Source: Rubrivivax sp.
Lineage (GTDB): Bacteria; Pseudomonadota; Gammaproteobacteria; Burkholderiales; Burkholderiaceae_C
DNA length: 64,000 bases
Reading direction: 5' to 3'
Assembly (NCBI GenBank): GCA_016789865.1
Contig: JAEUPC010000241.1
Coordinates: forward strand, 24,394-88,393
Made by a program: the position numbers and the translations under genes. Below the pieces are notes generated by a model, which had not been told where the DNA came from, searched no databases, and worked only from the letters and a program-made list of their open reading frames with translations. Below are positions 44,900-54,670 of this stretch, piece by piece; positions within the stretch are counted from its first letter, which is position 1; every line of letters begins with the position of its first letter.

Positions 44900-47550
44900 A
44901 GCGGCGCCAGTTGCGACAGGTTGCGCCGCGCGCGCGCGGTGGCCCGGTCGATCAGCTCGATCCCTTCCTCTGCGCGCAGCCGGCCCGATTCGCACAGCCG
45001 CACCAGCATGCGGTGCGTGAGCGTGTGGGCGCGCTTGTGGCGCTCGCCGCGCGTGAAGACGTAGAAGGTGCGCGAGGGGCTCACGTGCACCAGGCGCACG
45101 CGGTGCCACTGTTCGTCCAGGTGCATGCGGTAGGCGTTGCCCACCTGCACGTGGTCGGCCAGCTCGCGCCCGGCCGTGGGCTCCACGGGCCCGGCCGGGG
45201 CCGGCAGCGGGCCGATCGGGCAGGCTGCGATCTCGGCCTCGCGCTGCACTTGCTGCTGTTCGGCCAGCGACGCGACGTCGATGTCGACCCGGCCGTCCCA
45301 GTTGATCGAGGCCTCGTCCACCAGGCCGATCTGCCGTGCCTCCTCGGCGCTGAGCTTGGGCAACACGATCTCCTCGCTCAGCACCGGCAGCTTCATGCCC
45401 GGGGCACCGAGGTCGGCGCGCGAAGGCACGGGCTTGGCCAGCGCACCATCGACCTGCTTGGCCATCAGGTTGATGTCGAGCATGCGCGCCGAGGGCGCCT
45501 TCAGCGCCTCGGCGTGCGCGGGCATCAACTGGCCGAAGAAGGCGCGGCGCTCGCCGTCGGGCCAGCCGATCAGATTGAGGCCCAGGTTCAGCGCCTGCAT
45601 CATGTTGGGCAGGCCGGCGAGGAACGTCTTGCGGTGCGCGGGCGAAGGCTTGGGCTGCACGCTCATCACCAGGTCGAGCGCGGTCTGGCGCGCGCGCCTC
45701 ATCGCCTCGGAGTCGCCGCCGTGCTGCAAGGCGTTGCGCAGCAGCACCCGACTCCACACCTGTGTGACGAAGTGGACGACGAACTCGGGCGCCGTCAGCC
45801 CACGCAGGTCGACTGCCAGCTGGCGCGAGTACAGCTCGGTGAGGTGGGCTTCGTCCTCCTTGGCAGCCAGCAGCGCCGGTGCAGCGCCATGGGCGGCCGC
45901 GGCGCGCCCGGCCATCTCGCCGGCGAATTCCTCGAGGCTGGCGAGCTTGGTCTCGTAGGTCTCGATGAGCTCGAAGTCGCCCTCGATGATGTCCTGCACG
46001 AGGTCGCGCACCTTGGCCAGAAAGTCGCGTGCCTCGTCCGCCGAGAGGTCGTCGAAGGCCGCGCCCAGCGAGGCGATGCGGTTGATGAAGCGGCGCACCG
46101 GGTGGCGGCGCGAGGCGAAGAAGCTCGGGTCGCCCAGCGCCGCGCGCAGCACCGGCAGCTGCAGCCGCGCGATCTGCCGCGCCAGCTGCGGCGGCACCTT
46201 CGAGTCGGCAAGGATGGCGTCGAACAGGCTGCCGATGACGTCGATGACCAGGTGGTCGAGCGCGCCCTTGCTGGCCTCGCGCAGCTCGTGGCGGTGCGCG
46301 CGGATGACGTTGGGCGCCAGCGCCTGCGGCGAAGTGTCGTAGCTGTTGGCGTTGCCGCCGATGGCCGGCGCCGTGCTGACCGCCAGCCGGCGCATCAGCG
46401 CCATCATCGTGGCGTCCACCGTGCCCAGCGTGGCCCCGCCGCGCGTGCTGCGCTGAAAGCCGCTGCCGCCCGTGGTGTAGCCGCCCGTGGTGTAGCCGCC
46501 GGTCGAGCCCGCGCCGCCGTGCAGACCCGCGGCGCCGGCACCATGGCCGCCACCGGCGGGGGCGACAAGGCCCCCCGGCCCGTAGTGGCCTGCGGTGGAA
46601 TGACCCCCGGTTCCGCCACCGGTCATGGTGTGGGCCGGGCCGCGCTGCGAGGCAGCAAAGCCGCTGCCAGGGCCCCCGTACCCACTGTAGCCACTATGGC
46701 CACCGTGGCTGCTGTGGCCACCGCGGCTGCTGTAGCCGCCATGGGAAACGTGCCCACCTCCGTAGCCGCCGTGGCCGGCGTAGCCGGCAGGGCCGCCCGG
46801 GGCACCACCGGGCGCGCCGTAGGCTCCTGCGAACGCGCTGACATCGGACGAACCGAACGTCTGCCCGGAAGATTCGAACTCGCTGCCACCGCCAGGCACG
46901 CGCTGCGAGCGCTGCCGCACCGCCAGCGACAACGGCTGCACGCCGGCCGCACGCAGCCGGCTCACGATGTCGGCGTAGGTGGCCCGCAGTTCACTGCCGA
47001 TCGAACGGCCGAGCTCGGTCTGCAGCACCTTGCGTACCTCGGCACGCTCGGTCACTGCGGCGACCCCGCGAATCACGGCGTGGCCGATGACCTCCGGCCG
47101 CAGCGGGTTGCGCACGGCCGTCTCGCCCACCTGGCCCAGCAGCGAGCCGACGTAGCCGTCGAGTTCGCGCAGTTCCCATTCGCAGCCGTTGGCCACGTCG
47201 AGCGCGAAGCGCTCGGCGGTGATCTTCTTCTCGACCTCGTGGTCGTCCACCAGCGCCAGCGCGTCCCAGTTCGTTGCCTTGGGCAGCCCCTGCTCGTGTG
47301 GCGACGGCGCCTCGCGCGCGATCCACTCGTCGAAGGCCTCGTTGAACGACAGCGTGAACGCCGCCGACTTGCGATTCAGCTCGAACTGCGCCGCCAGCAG
47401 ATCGTCGCGCCGCACCAGGTTGGGTGCGGACAACGCGGCCAGCCCCAGGCTCTCGACCGTGCGGTCGACGGCCGCACGCGCCGCCTGCTTGAGGCGGTGG
47501 GCGGCCGCCTCCAGCTGGGCGGGCAGCCGGCGTGAGGGCAAGGGGGTCAT
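44890..47550 (-). CDS. DUF1631 family protein
   Basis: Large protein of 886 residues of a family with no known function. The N-terminal part has FNEAFDEWIAREA and VDDHEVEKKI; the C-terminal part has HVQVGNAYRMHLDEQWHRVRLVHVSPSRTFYVFTRGERHKRAHTLTHRMLVRLCESGRL, split here only as the typical ending. Between about residues 230 and 350 it has a Gly/Ser/His/Tyr-rich low-complexity stretch (GYGGGHVSHGGYSSRGG and similar). No signal peptide or membrane helix. ATG 47550; a GTG at 47574 is an in-frame alternative. Alone on this strand after mscL. Confidence 0.85.
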   Translation of the reverse strand: MTPLPSRRLPAQLEAAAHRLKQAARAAVDRTVESLGLAALSAPNLVRRDDLLAAQFELNRKSAAFTLSFNEAFDEWIAREAPSPHEQGLPKATNWDALALVDDHEVEKKITAERFALDVANGCEWELRELDGYVGSLLGQVGETAVRNPLRPEVIGHAVIRGVAAVTERAEVRKVLQTELGRSIGSELRATYADIVSRLRAAGVQPLSLAVRQRSQRVPGGGSEFESSGQTFGSSDVSAFAGAYGAPGGAPGGPAGYAGHGGYGGGHVSHGGYSSRGGHSSHGGHSGYSGYGGPGSGFAASQRGPAHTMTGGGTGGHSTAGHYGPGGLVAPAGGGHGAGAAGLHGGAGSTGGYTTGGYTTGGSGFQRSTRGGATLGTVDATMMALMRRLAVSTAPAIGGNANSYDTSPQALAPNVIRAHRHELREASKGALDHLVIDVIGSLFDAILADSKVPPQLARQIARLQLPVLRAALGDPSFFASRRHPVRRFINRIASLGAAFDDLSADEARDFLAKVRDLVQDIIEGDFELIETYETKLASLEEFAGEMAGRAAAAHGAAPALLAAKEDEAHLTELYSRQLAVDLRGLTAPEFVVHFVTQVWSRVLLRNALQHGGDSEAMRRARQTALDLVMSVQPKPSPAHRKTFLAGLPNMMQALNLGLNLIGWPDGERRAFFGQLMPAHAEALKAPSARMLDINLMAKQVDGALAKPVPSRADLGAPGMKLPVLSEEIVLPKLSAEEARQIGLVDEASINWDGRVDIDVASLAEQQQVQREAEIAACPIGPLPAPAGPVEPTAGRELADHVQVGNAYRMHLDEQWHRVRLVHVSPSRTFYVFTRGERHKRAHTLTHRMLVRLCESGRLRAEEGIELIDRATARARRNLSQLAPLAA

Positions 47551-47726
47551 GGGCGGAAAGGAAGGTGCGGGCACTCGGCTGCTCGTGCGCCGAGACTAGG
47601 CCCGCTTCGAGTATCCGGCACCCCCCCGCCCGGGTTGTGAGCAGGTGTGGGGCGGAAAACCGGCCCATTTCCGCGGCGACACCTCCCCCGCCCGGCGCCG
47701 GTCGCGGTCCCCCTAGATTGACGCAG

Positions 47727-48137
47727 TTACTTCTTCAACGAGTCGCGAATCTCGCGCAGCAGCAGCACGTCCTCCGGCGTGGGCGCCGCAGGTGCGGCGG
47801 GCGCTTCGCGCTTGATCTTGTTCATCTGCTTGACCATCAGGAAGATGATGAAGGCGAGGATGGCGAAGTTCAGCACGATGGTGATGAAGCTGCCGTAGGC
47901 GAACACGGCGCCGGCCTTCTTCGCGTCGGCCAGCGTGGCAGCGGTCTGGCCGGCCAACGGGACGAAGTAGTTGCTGAAATCCAGCCCGCCGAACAGCTTG
48001 CTGATCACCGGCATGATGAGATCGCCGACGACGGAGTCGACGATCTTGCCGAAGGCGCCGCCGATGATCACGCCGACGGCGAGGTCCATCACGTTGCCCT
48101 TGACGGCGAATTCCTTGAATTCCGACATGAAGCTCAT
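47727..48137 (-). CDS. mscL: Large-conductance mechanosensitive channel MscL
   Basis: Pentameric channel that opens under membrane tension, 136 residues. N-terminal [26 protein letters not shown] with the first helix, periplasmic loop, then second helix [20 protein letters not shown] and a charged C-terminal helix [12 protein letters not shown]. Full family length. ATG 48137 begins the conserved MSFMxEF; AGGAG lies about 11 bases upstream. Divergent from petA. Confidence 0.96.
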   Translation of the reverse strand: MSFMSEFKEFAVKGNVMDLAVGVIIGGAFGKIVDSVVGDLIMPVISKLFGGLDFSNYFVPLAGQTAATLADAKKAGAVFAYGSFITIVLNFAILAFIIFLMVKQMNKIKREAPAAPAAPTPEDVLLLREIRDSLKK

Positions 48138-48253
48138 GGGTCGTTCTCTCCTGGCTGTGCCATTGGGTCGGTGTGCTGAGGCCCGCCCCGGCCCGCAGGG
48201 GACATGGGTGGACCGGTTCATGCTAGCCCCCGGGGGGCCCAGGGCTGCTCGGC

Positions 48254-48259
48254 TAGAAT
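48254..48259 (+). promoter_or_regulatory. Candidate -10 box for petABC
   Basis: TAGAAT 41 bases before the petA ATG. No consensus -35 at the usual distance. The identical hexamer lies before the acyl carrier protein and tRNA-Thr genes. Confidence 0.35.
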
Positions 48260-48300
48260 TCCGGATTGACCAGAGCTTTGCACCCGACTTGAGGACAGTC

Positions 48301-48924
48301 ATGAGCGATGCTGCGATCCACCCTTCGCGCGGCCCGGCCGAGATCGACAAAGACCGCCGCAACTGGATCGCCATCACCTGCGGTGCCGGTGCGGTGGGTG
48401 GCGCGTTCACCGCGGTACCCTTCGTCTCCAGCTTCGCTCCCTCGGAGCGCGCACGCGCCGCCGGCGCCCCGGTGCAGGTCGACATCAGCGCCGTGAAGCC
48501 GGGCGAGAAGCTCACCGTGGAGTGGCGCGGCAAGCCGGTGTGGATCGTGCGGCGCACCGCCGAGCAGGTGGCCTCGCTCGGCAAGACCGAGGCGCAACTG
48601 GCCGACCCCAACAGCCAGCGCACGCAGTACCCGACGCCCGACTACGCGAAGAACCAGCACCGCTCGATCAAGCCCGAGGTCTTCGTCGGCGTGGGCATCT
48701 GCTCGCACCTGGGGTGCTCGCCGGTGGACAAGTTCACCACCGGCGCGCAGCCCTCGCTGCCCGACGACTGGGCCGGCGGATTCTTCTGCCCTTGCCACGG
48801 CTCGACCTTCGACCTGGCCGGTCGGGTGTTCAAGAACAAGCCCGCGCCGGACAACCTGGAAGTGCCGCCGCACATGTACCTGTCGGACAACGTGCTCGTG
48901 ATCGGCGAGGACAAGAAGGCCTGA
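48301..48924 (+). CDS. petA: Ubiquinol-cytochrome c reductase iron-sulfur subunit (Rieske)
   Basis: Rieske protein of 207 residues of the cytochrome bc1 complex. N-terminal Tat-type signal anchor ([19 protein letters not shown]). The 2Fe-2S centre uses Cys134 and His136 (CSHLGC) and Cys163 and His166 (CPCHG); Cys139 and Cys165 form the disulfide. First gene of petABC. Confidence 0.97.
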   Translation: MSDAAIHPSRGPAEIDKDRRNWIAITCGAGAVGGAFTAVPFVSSFAPSERARAAGAPVQVDISAVKPGEKLTVEWRGKPVWIVRRTAEQVASLGKTEAQLADPNSQRTQYPTPDYAKNQHRSIKPEVFVGVGICSHLGCSPVDKFTTGAQPSLPDDWAGGFFCPCHGSTFDLAGRVFKNKPAPDNLEVPPHMYLSDNVLVIGEDKKA

Positions 48925-49033
48925 AGGCGCGGCCGGGCACGCGCCCCGCGCGGGCGCGCGGCGATGGCGGCCGCCACCGGGCGCCAGCCGCCCGAGAACG
49001 AACAACCCCGAGAGTCACCGAGGGACGACCCAG

Positions 49034-50440
49034 ATGGCTGAATTCAAGGAAGCACCGGCAGGCGCCTCGGCGCTGACCCAGGCCACGGTGTGGCTGCAGA
49101 ACCGGTTCCCCACCGCGTTCGACGCCTACCGCGTGCACATGTCGGAGTACTACGCGCCGAAGAATTTCAACTGGCTGTACTTCTTCGGCTCGCTGGCGAT
49201 GCTGGTGCTGGTGATCCAGATCGTCACCGGCATCTTCCTGGTGATGCACTACAAGCCCGACGCGGCGATGGCCTTCGCGTCTGTCGAGTACATCATGCGC
49301 GATGTGCCGTGGGGCTGGCTGGTGCGCTACATGCACAGCACAGGCGCCTCAGCCTTTTTCATCGTCGTGTACCTGCACATGTGGCGCGGCATGATCTACG
49401 GCAGCTACCGCAAGCCGCGCGAGCTGGTGTGGATCTTCGGCTGTGCGATCTTCCTGTGCCTGATGGCCGAGGCCTTCATGGGCTACCTGCTGCCCTGGGG
49501 CCAGATGAGCTACTGGGGCGCGCAGGTCATCATCAACCTGTTTGCCGCCATCCCCTTCGTCGGGCCCGACCTGGCGATCCTGATCCGCGGCGACTACGTG
49601 GTCGGCGACGCCACGCTGAACCGCTTCTTCGCCTTCCACGTCATCGCCGTGCCGCTGGTGCTGATCGGCCTGGTGGTGGCGCACCTGCTGGCGCTGCACG
49701 ACGTGGGCTCCAACAACCCCGACGGCGTCGAGATCAAGGCCAAGAAGGACCCCAAGACCGGCATCCCGCTGGACGGCATCCCCTTCCACCCCTACTACTC
49801 CGTGCACGACATCATGGGCGTGGCGGTGTTCCTGATGCTCTTCTCGGCGGTGGTGTTCTTCGCCCCGGAGATGGGTGGCTACTTCCTCGAGTTCAACAAC
49901 TTCATTCCCGCCGACCCGCTGAAGACGCCGGCGCACATCGCCCCGGTGTGGTACTTCACGCCCTACTACTCGATGCTGCGTGCCACCACCGATCCGATGG
50001 TCAACGTGCTGGTGGCCCTCACGCTGGCCGGCGGCGTGCTGGGGCTGCTGTTCGGCGGCTTCAAGACCAACGGCAAGATCGTCATCGCCGCCGGTGCGGT
50101 GGTCTTCGCGGCCCTGCTGAAGACCTTCGACGCCAAGTTCTGGGGCGTGGTCGTGATGGGCGCCGCGGTGCTGATCCTGTTCGCGCTGCCGTGGCTGGAC
50201 CGCAGCCCGGTCAAGAGCATCCGCTACCGGCCGCGGTGGAACCTGTACCTGTACGGCCTGTTCGTGGTGTTCTTCCTGTGGCTGGGCTACCTCGGCATCA
50301 AGCCGCCCTCGGACGCCGGCACGCTCATCTCGCAGATCGGCACGCTGTACTACTTCGGCTTCTTCCTGCTGATGCCGTGGTGGAGCCGCATGGGCGAATT
50401 CAAGCCCGTCCCCGACCGCGTGACCTTCGAGGCGCACTGA
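49034..50440 (+). CDS. petB: Cytochrome b of the bc1 complex
   Basis: Membrane cytochrome b of 468 residues, with full N- and C-terminal parts in one chain. Haem ligands are in HSTGASAFFIVVYLHMWRG and HVIAVPLVLIGLVVAHLLALH. The Qo motif reads PVWY (APVWYFTPYYSML) in place of PEWY; the Val variant is known from beta- and gammaproteobacteria. About nine membrane helices. 109 bases after petA. Confidence 0.96.
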   Translation: MAEFKEAPAGASALTQATVWLQNRFPTAFDAYRVHMSEYYAPKNFNWLYFFGSLAMLVLVIQIVTGIFLVMHYKPDAAMAFASVEYIMRDVPWGWLVRYMHSTGASAFFIVVYLHMWRGMIYGSYRKPRELVWIFGCAIFLCLMAEAFMGYLLPWGQMSYWGAQVIINLFAAIPFVGPDLAILIRGDYVVGDATLNRFFAFHVIAVPLVLIGLVVAHLLALHDVGSNNPDGVEIKAKKDPKTGIPLDGIPFHPYYSVHDIMGVAVFLMLFSAVVFFAPEMGGYFLEFNNFIPADPLKTPAHIAPVWYFTPYYSMLRATTDPMVNVLVALTLAGGVLGLLFGGFKTNGKIVIAAGAVVFAALLKTFDAKFWGVVVMGAAVLILFALPWLDRSPVKSIRYRPRWNLYLYGLFVVFFLWLGYLGIKPPSDAGTLISQIGTLYYFGFFLLMPWWSRMGEFKPVPDRVTFEAH

Positions 50441-50487
50441 AGCGCAACCGCCCGGGAAGCGAACCACAACGTTTGCGAGTGCCCTCC

Positions 50488-51255
50488 ATGAAGAAGCTCC
50501 TCCTCACCGTGCTGGCCGCATTCGCGTTCGGCACCGCCCACGCCGCCAGTGAAGGCGTCGCCTGGGACCGGTTCGACACCCGGCGCATCACCGACCTGGC
50601 CGCGGTGCAGCATGGCGCCAAGCTGTTCGCCAACTACTGCCTGAACTGCCATGCCGCCAGCTACGTGCGCTACAACCGGCTGCGCGACATCGGGCTCACC
50701 GAAGAGCAGATCAAGTCCAATCTCATCTTCACCGGCGCCAAGGTGGGCGAGACGATGAGCACGTCGCTCGATCCGAAGGACGCCAAGGAGTGGTTCGGCG
50801 GCGTGCCGCCCGACCTGAGCCTGATCGCCCGCTCGCGCGCCGACGCCAGCAAGGGCAGCGGCGCCGACTACCTGTACACCTACCTGCGCTCCTACGTGCG
50901 CGACGAGTCCAAGGCCACCGGCTGGAACAACCTGGCGTTCCCCGGCGTGGGCATGCCGCACGTGCTGTGGGAGCTGCAGGGCGTGCAGCGCGCCGTCTAC
51001 GCCACCGAGAAGGACCCGCACGATGCCAAGAGGACCGTGCAGGTCTTCAAGGGCTACGAGCTCGCCAGCCCGGGCCAGCTGACGCCGGCGCAGTACAACG
51101 AGGCGGTGGCCGATCTCGTCGCCTACCTGCAGTGGATGGGCGAGCCCAGCCAGGCTGGCCGCGTTCGCCTGGGGGTCTGGGTGCTGCTGTTCCTGGGCCT
51201 GTTCACGGTGATCGCCTGGCGCCTCAACGCGGCGTACTGGAAGGACGTGCGGTAG
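50488..51255 (+). CDS. petC: Cytochrome c1 of the bc1 complex
   Basis: Cytochrome c1 of 255 residues. Signal peptide to about residue 20 (LLLTVLAAFAFGTAHAA), haem motif CLNCH (51-55), the sixth ligand Met probably in FPGVGMPHVLW near 155, and a C-terminal anchor LGVWVLLFLGLFTVIAW. Ends the petABC operon before a strong terminator. Confidence 0.96.
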   Translation: MKKLLLTVLAAFAFGTAHAASEGVAWDRFDTRRITDLAAVQHGAKLFANYCLNCHAASYVRYNRLRDIGLTEEQIKSNLIFTGAKVGETMSTSLDPKDAKEWFGGVPPDLSLIARSRADASKGSGADYLYTYLRSYVRDESKATGWNNLAFPGVGMPHVLWELQGVQRAVYATEKDPHDAKRTVQVFKGYELASPGQLTPAQYNEAVADLVAYLQWMGEPSQAGRVRLGVWVLLFLGLFTVIAWRLNAAYWKDVR

Positions 51256-51307
51256 CGCGCCCTGTCATCGGGCCGGCCATCGCGGCGAGCCGCGGCCGGC
51301 GCCGGCG

Positions 51308-51348
51308 GCGCAGTGGGGGTCGACGGCACCCACTGCGCGTCTTGTTTT
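51308..51348 (+). terminator. Intrinsic terminator after petABC
   Basis: Perfect 10-bp stem GCGCAGTGGG (51308-51317) with CCCACTGCGC (51329-51338), loop of 11, followed by GTCTTGTTTT. This is the clearest intrinsic terminator in the window and separates petABC from sspAB. Confidence 0.85.
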
Positions 51349-51385
51349 CAGTCTTCGACCAGTCTCTCGACAAGGGCCCCACGAC

Positions 51386-51997
51386 ATGATGGTGCTGTAC
51401 TCCGGAACCACCGACCCCTACTCGCACCGCTGCCGCTTCGTGCTGTTCGAGAAGGGCATGGACTTCGAGATCCGCGACGTCGACGTCTTCGCCAAGCCCG
51501 AAGACATCGCGCTGATGAACCCGTACAACGAGGTGCCGATCCTGGTCGAGCGCGACCTCATCCTGTACGAGAGCCACATCATCAACGAGTACATCGACGA
51601 GCGCTTCCCGCACCCGCAACTGATGCCCGGCGACCCGGTGGCGCGCGCGCGTGTGCGGCTGTTCCTGTTCAACTTCGAGAAGGAACTGTTCGCCAACGTC
51701 AACCTGCTCGAAGCCCGCGGCGTCAAGGCCACCGAGAAGCAGCTGGAGAAGGCCCGCGAGCAGATCCGCGACCGCCTCACGCAGCTGGCGCCCATCTTCC
51801 TGAAGAACAAGTACATGCTGGGCGACGACTTCAGCATGCTCGACGTGGCCATCGCGCCGCTCCTGTGGCGGCTGGACTACTACGGCATCGACCTGAGCAA
51901 GAACGCCGTGCCGCTGTTGAAGTACGCCGAGCGCATCTTCTCGCGCCCGGCGTACATCGAGGCGCTCACGCCTTCCGAGAAGGTGATGCGCAAGTAG
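51386..51997 (+). CDS. sspA: Stringent starvation protein A, SspA
   Basis: Glutathione-S-transferase-fold protein of 203 residues that binds RNA polymerase under stress. It starts MMVLYSGTTDPYSHRCRFVLFEKGM, then NPYNEVPILVERDLILYESHIINEYIDERFPHPQLMP (only key motif named) and helical C-terminal domain. It is directly followed by sspB, the usual order. Confidence 0.93.
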   Translation: MMVLYSGTTDPYSHRCRFVLFEKGMDFEIRDVDVFAKPEDIALMNPYNEVPILVERDLILYESHIINEYIDERFPHPQLMPGDPVARARVRLFLFNFEKELFANVNLLEARGVKATEKQLEKAREQIRDRLTQLAPIFLKNKYMLGDDFSMLDVAIAPLLWRLDYYGIDLSKNAVPLLKYAERIFSRPAYIEALTPSEKVMRK

Positions 51998-52120
51998 GCC
52001 AACGGCGAGGCGCCAGGCCATCATGTCGCGCGCTGCCACCCGGGCTTCGCTGGGCACCATGAACGAGCAGCGCCTGGCCCGCGGGGCCGGCCGGGGCACG
52101 CACCGCGCGCGGTGAGTCGG

Positions 52121-52705
52121 ATGGGCATTCCCGAAAGCCCCCAGGGCAGCTCCACCCGCCCGTACCTGTTGCGTGCCCTGCACGAGTGGTGCACCGACAA
52201 CGGTTTCACGCCCTACATCGCCGTACATGTCGACGCCAGCGTGCGCGTCCCGCCCGAGTACGTGAAGAACAACGAGATCGTGCTGAACATCGGCTTCGAG
52301 GCCACATCGGCGCTGCAGCTGGGCAACGAGTTCATCGAATTCAAGGCCCGTTTCGGCGGCGCCCCGCGCGAGATCGTCGTACCGGTCGACCACGTGGTGG
52401 CGATCTACGCGCGCGAGAACGGCCAGGGCATGGCGTTCCCCATGCCCACCGCCGGCAGCGCCGGCGCGGGAGAGGGCAGCCCGGCGGCCCCGACGGCAGG
52501 CAGTACGCCGGCGCAGCAGCGGGCGGCGCCGGCGGCTTCCACTTCGCCCTCTTCGCCCAAGAAGACCTTGCGCCTCGCACGCCGGGACGCCGCGCCAACC
52601 GAACCGCAGGCGGCAGGTGCCGCGCCGGCAGGGCCCGGCAGTGATGGCGAGCCGCAGCCTCCCGGCCCGGCAGCCCCGAGACCATCGCTCAAGCGCATCA
52701 AGTGA
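52121..52705 (+). CDS. sspB: ClpXP specificity-enhancing factor SspB
   Basis: Adaptor of 194 residues that brings ssrA-tagged proteins to ClpXP. Core: TRPYLLRALHEWCTDNGFTPYI, then VNxxxIVLNIGFEATSALQLGNE and FIEFKARFGG. A long Pro/Ala-rich linker follows, ending in PRPSLKRIK, the ClpX-binding tail. ATG 52121 begins MGIPES; GTG 52112 is an alternative. Fits its usual place after sspA. Confidence 0.9.
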   Translation: MGIPESPQGSSTRPYLLRALHEWCTDNGFTPYIAVHVDASVRVPPEYVKNNEIVLNIGFEATSALQLGNEFIEFKARFGGAPREIVVPVDHVVAIYARENGQGMAFPMPTAGSAGAGEGSPAAPTAGSTPAQQRAAPAASTSPSSPKKTLRLARRDAAPTEPQAAGAAPAGPGSDGEPQPPGPAAPRPSLKRIK

Positions 52706-52887
52706 CGGCTGGGTGCCCCCGGCCGGTGAGCGCCGGCCGCAATCCGCAATGGCGCCTGCACCGAGATGGGCCGCCGCACATCCCGCGCCGGGCATCCTGC
52801 GGTCGTTGGGTGCCTCCTCGGCCACTAGCCTCGCCGCCTGAAACAGCTGCTGACGGCTCGCCTGCCCGGCCCCCAGGGGGCAACCCC

Positions 52888-52893
52888 TAGAAT
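52888..52893 (+). promoter_or_regulatory. Candidate -10 box for tRNA-Thr
   Basis: TAGAAT 12 bases before the tRNA 5' end, a fitting distance for a short leader. A small GGGG-GCAA-CCCC hairpin (52876-52887) lies just upstream. No -35 hexamer found. Confidence 0.35.
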
Positions 52894-52904
52894 CGCGCCC
52901 CCCG

Positions 52905-52980
52905 GCCGGCTTAGCTCAGCTGGTAGAGCACCCGCCTTGTAAGCGGAAGGTCGTCCGTTCGATTCGGACAGCCGGCACCA
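52905..52980 (+). tRNA. tRNA-Thr (anticodon UGU)
   Basis: 76 bases including CCA. Acceptor stem GCCGGCT/AGCCGGC (7 bp), D-arm GCTC/GAGC, anticodon loop CTTGTAA with anticodon TGT, T-arm GTCCG-TTCGATT-CGGAC, discriminator A and encoded CCA. One mismatch at the top of the anticodon stem (C-A). The anticodon reads ACA codons. Confidence 0.95.
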
Positions 52981-53044
52981 ACACCGCCTGGGCCCCGGCA
53001 CGCCGGCTCGCCTGGATGCAACCGGCTTTCGCCCGGGTGCCGAC

Positions 53045-53389
53045 TCACGAAAGTGCCCGAGGGCTGACCTTGATCTTCACCGGTGGACCCTGCCATCCCC
53101 GCGCCGCCAGCGCCGCCTCCAGCTCCGGCAGGCACTGCCGCAGCTTGGCCGCCGCAGCCGCGTGCTCGGCGAGGATCACCCACGCCGTTTCATCCAGCGG
53201 CCCCGGCCGTGCCGCCGCGGCCAACGCGGCAGGAAGCCCCCCCACCACCGCCTCCCAGCGTTCGCGCGACTGCGCCAGCCTGGCCAGCAGGCTGGCCAGC
53301 GTCGCGTTGTCTTCCAGCGCCCGCGCCACCGGCGCCGCCAGGCGGCGGGCGCGGTCGGGGGTGGGGGCGGGCACCGGTGCGGCCACCAA
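53045..53389 (-). CDS. DciA/DUF721-like protein
   Basis: Small protein of 114 residues. The pattern RWEAVVGGLPAALAAAARPGPL, then AWVILAEHAAAAAKLRQ and VKIKVSPRALS fits the DUF721/DciA family, which loads the replicative helicase in bacteria lacking DnaC. The place next to an M23 peptidase near lpxC and secA is typical in betaproteobacteria. Start is unsure: TTG 53389 or GTG 53386. Divergent from the M23 gene with about 12 bases between. Confidence 0.65.
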   Translation of the reverse strand: MVAAPVPAPTPDRARRLAAPVARALEDNATLASLLARLAQSRERWEAVVGGLPAALAAAARPGPLDETAWVILAEHAAAAAKLRQCLPELEAALAARGWQGPPVKIKVSPRALS

Positions 53390-53401
53390 AGGAGTCTAGC
53401 G

Positions 53402-54436
53402 ATGCAGCTGCTCATCACCCACAGCAGCCTGGCACCCAGCCGGGCCATCAGCCTGTCACGCTGGCAGCTGCTGGGCATGCTGGCCGGCGTCACGCTGCTG
53501 TTCCTGGCCGCCTCGGGCACCATCTACCACTTCATCTTCCTCAAGGCCGCCCGCGAGGGCTGGCCTGTGGTCAGCCAGATCGTGCGCCTCGTGGTACGCG
53601 ACGAGATCGCGCAGCGCGACCGCTTCATGCGCGAAAACCTGGACGCCATCGCACAGAGAGTCGGTGACCTGCAGGCCAAGCTCGTCAAGCTGGAGGCGAT
53701 GGGCGAACGCGTGGTGGGCCTGGCGGGCGTGAAGGCCGAAGAGCTCAAGCCGCTGAAGCGCCCGAGCGGCCCGGCCAGCGGCCCGGGCGGCAGCGGCGGC
53801 CCGTACGTGCCGCTGCACAGCCCGTCGCTGACCCAGTTGCAGGCCGCCGTCGACAGCCTGAACCTGGCGATGGACCAGAACACCGACATCTTCACGCTGA
53901 TGGAGTCGAGGCTGCAGGAGTCGCGGCTGCAGGCGCTGCTGGTGCCCAGCTCGGCGCCAGTGGCGGTGCCGGTCGGCTCGGGCTTCGGCATCCGGCCCGA
54001 TCCCTTCACCGGCCACGCCTCGCTGCACACCGGCCTGGACTTCCCGGCCGAGGTGGGCACACCCATCCATGCAGCCGCCGGAGGCATCGTCACGATGGCC
54101 GAGTGGCATGCCGCCTACGGCAACACGCTCGAGATCGACCACGGCAACGGCCTGGTCACCCGATACGCGCACTGCGCATCGTTCGAAGTGGAGCGCGGCA
54201 TGCTCGTCAAGCGGGGCCAGCTCGTGGCCCGCGTGGGCAACACGGGCCGGTCGACCGGACCGCACCTGCACTTCGAGGTGCTGGTGGAAGGCGCGCCGCA
54301 GAATCCCGCACGCTTCCTGGCGGCTGGCAGCCCGGCCGCCACGCCGATGAAGGAATTCGCGCGACGCCCGCAACCTGCGTCTGGCACCGCCGCGGCAGCA
54401 AGCCCGTCCGCCCGGGCTTCCGGAAGCACCGAGTAG
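53402..54436 (+). CDS. M23 family metallopeptidase, membrane-anchored
   Basis: LytM/M23 peptidase of 344 residues. One N-terminal helix (WQLLGMLAGVTLLFLAASGTIYHF), a coiled-coil-like stretch (about 75-110), then the peptidase domain from about 195 with zinc motif HTGLDF and HLHFE. It likely cleaves or regulates cleavage of peptidoglycan in the periplasm. AGGAG lies 7 bases before ATG 53402. Family common next to DciA/secA. Confidence 0.9.
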   Translation: MQLLITHSSLAPSRAISLSRWQLLGMLAGVTLLFLAASGTIYHFIFLKAAREGWPVVSQIVRLVVRDEIAQRDRFMRENLDAIAQRVGDLQAKLVKLEAMGERVVGLAGVKAEELKPLKRPSGPASGPGGSGGPYVPLHSPSLTQLQAAVDSLNLAMDQNTDIFTLMESRLQESRLQALLVPSSAPVAVPVGSGFGIRPDPFTGHASLHTGLDFPAEVGTPIHAAAGGIVTMAEWHAAYGNTLEIDHGNGLVTRYAHCASFEVERGMLVKRGQLVARVGNTGRSTGPHLHFEVLVEGAPQNPARFLAAGSPAATPMKEFARRPQPASGTAAAASPSARASGSTE

Positions 54437-54670
54437 CCCACCGCCCGGCCTGGTGCGCCCCGGCGGGGTACCGGCACGGGTCACGCCCGGGCATCGCCAC
54501 GGGGCGGCGAGGGCACATTCGCCCACCAGGGAGGAGCCCGCGCGCCAGCGGCAGCCAGGGGCGCGACCCGCGGCTGGCTAAACTTGCGGGTTTGCCTTCC
54601 TGCTCACCCTGGCCCGACCGCGGCCCCAACCCGCGCGGATGCGCTGCGCGCACGCGACCCCGACTTTCGC

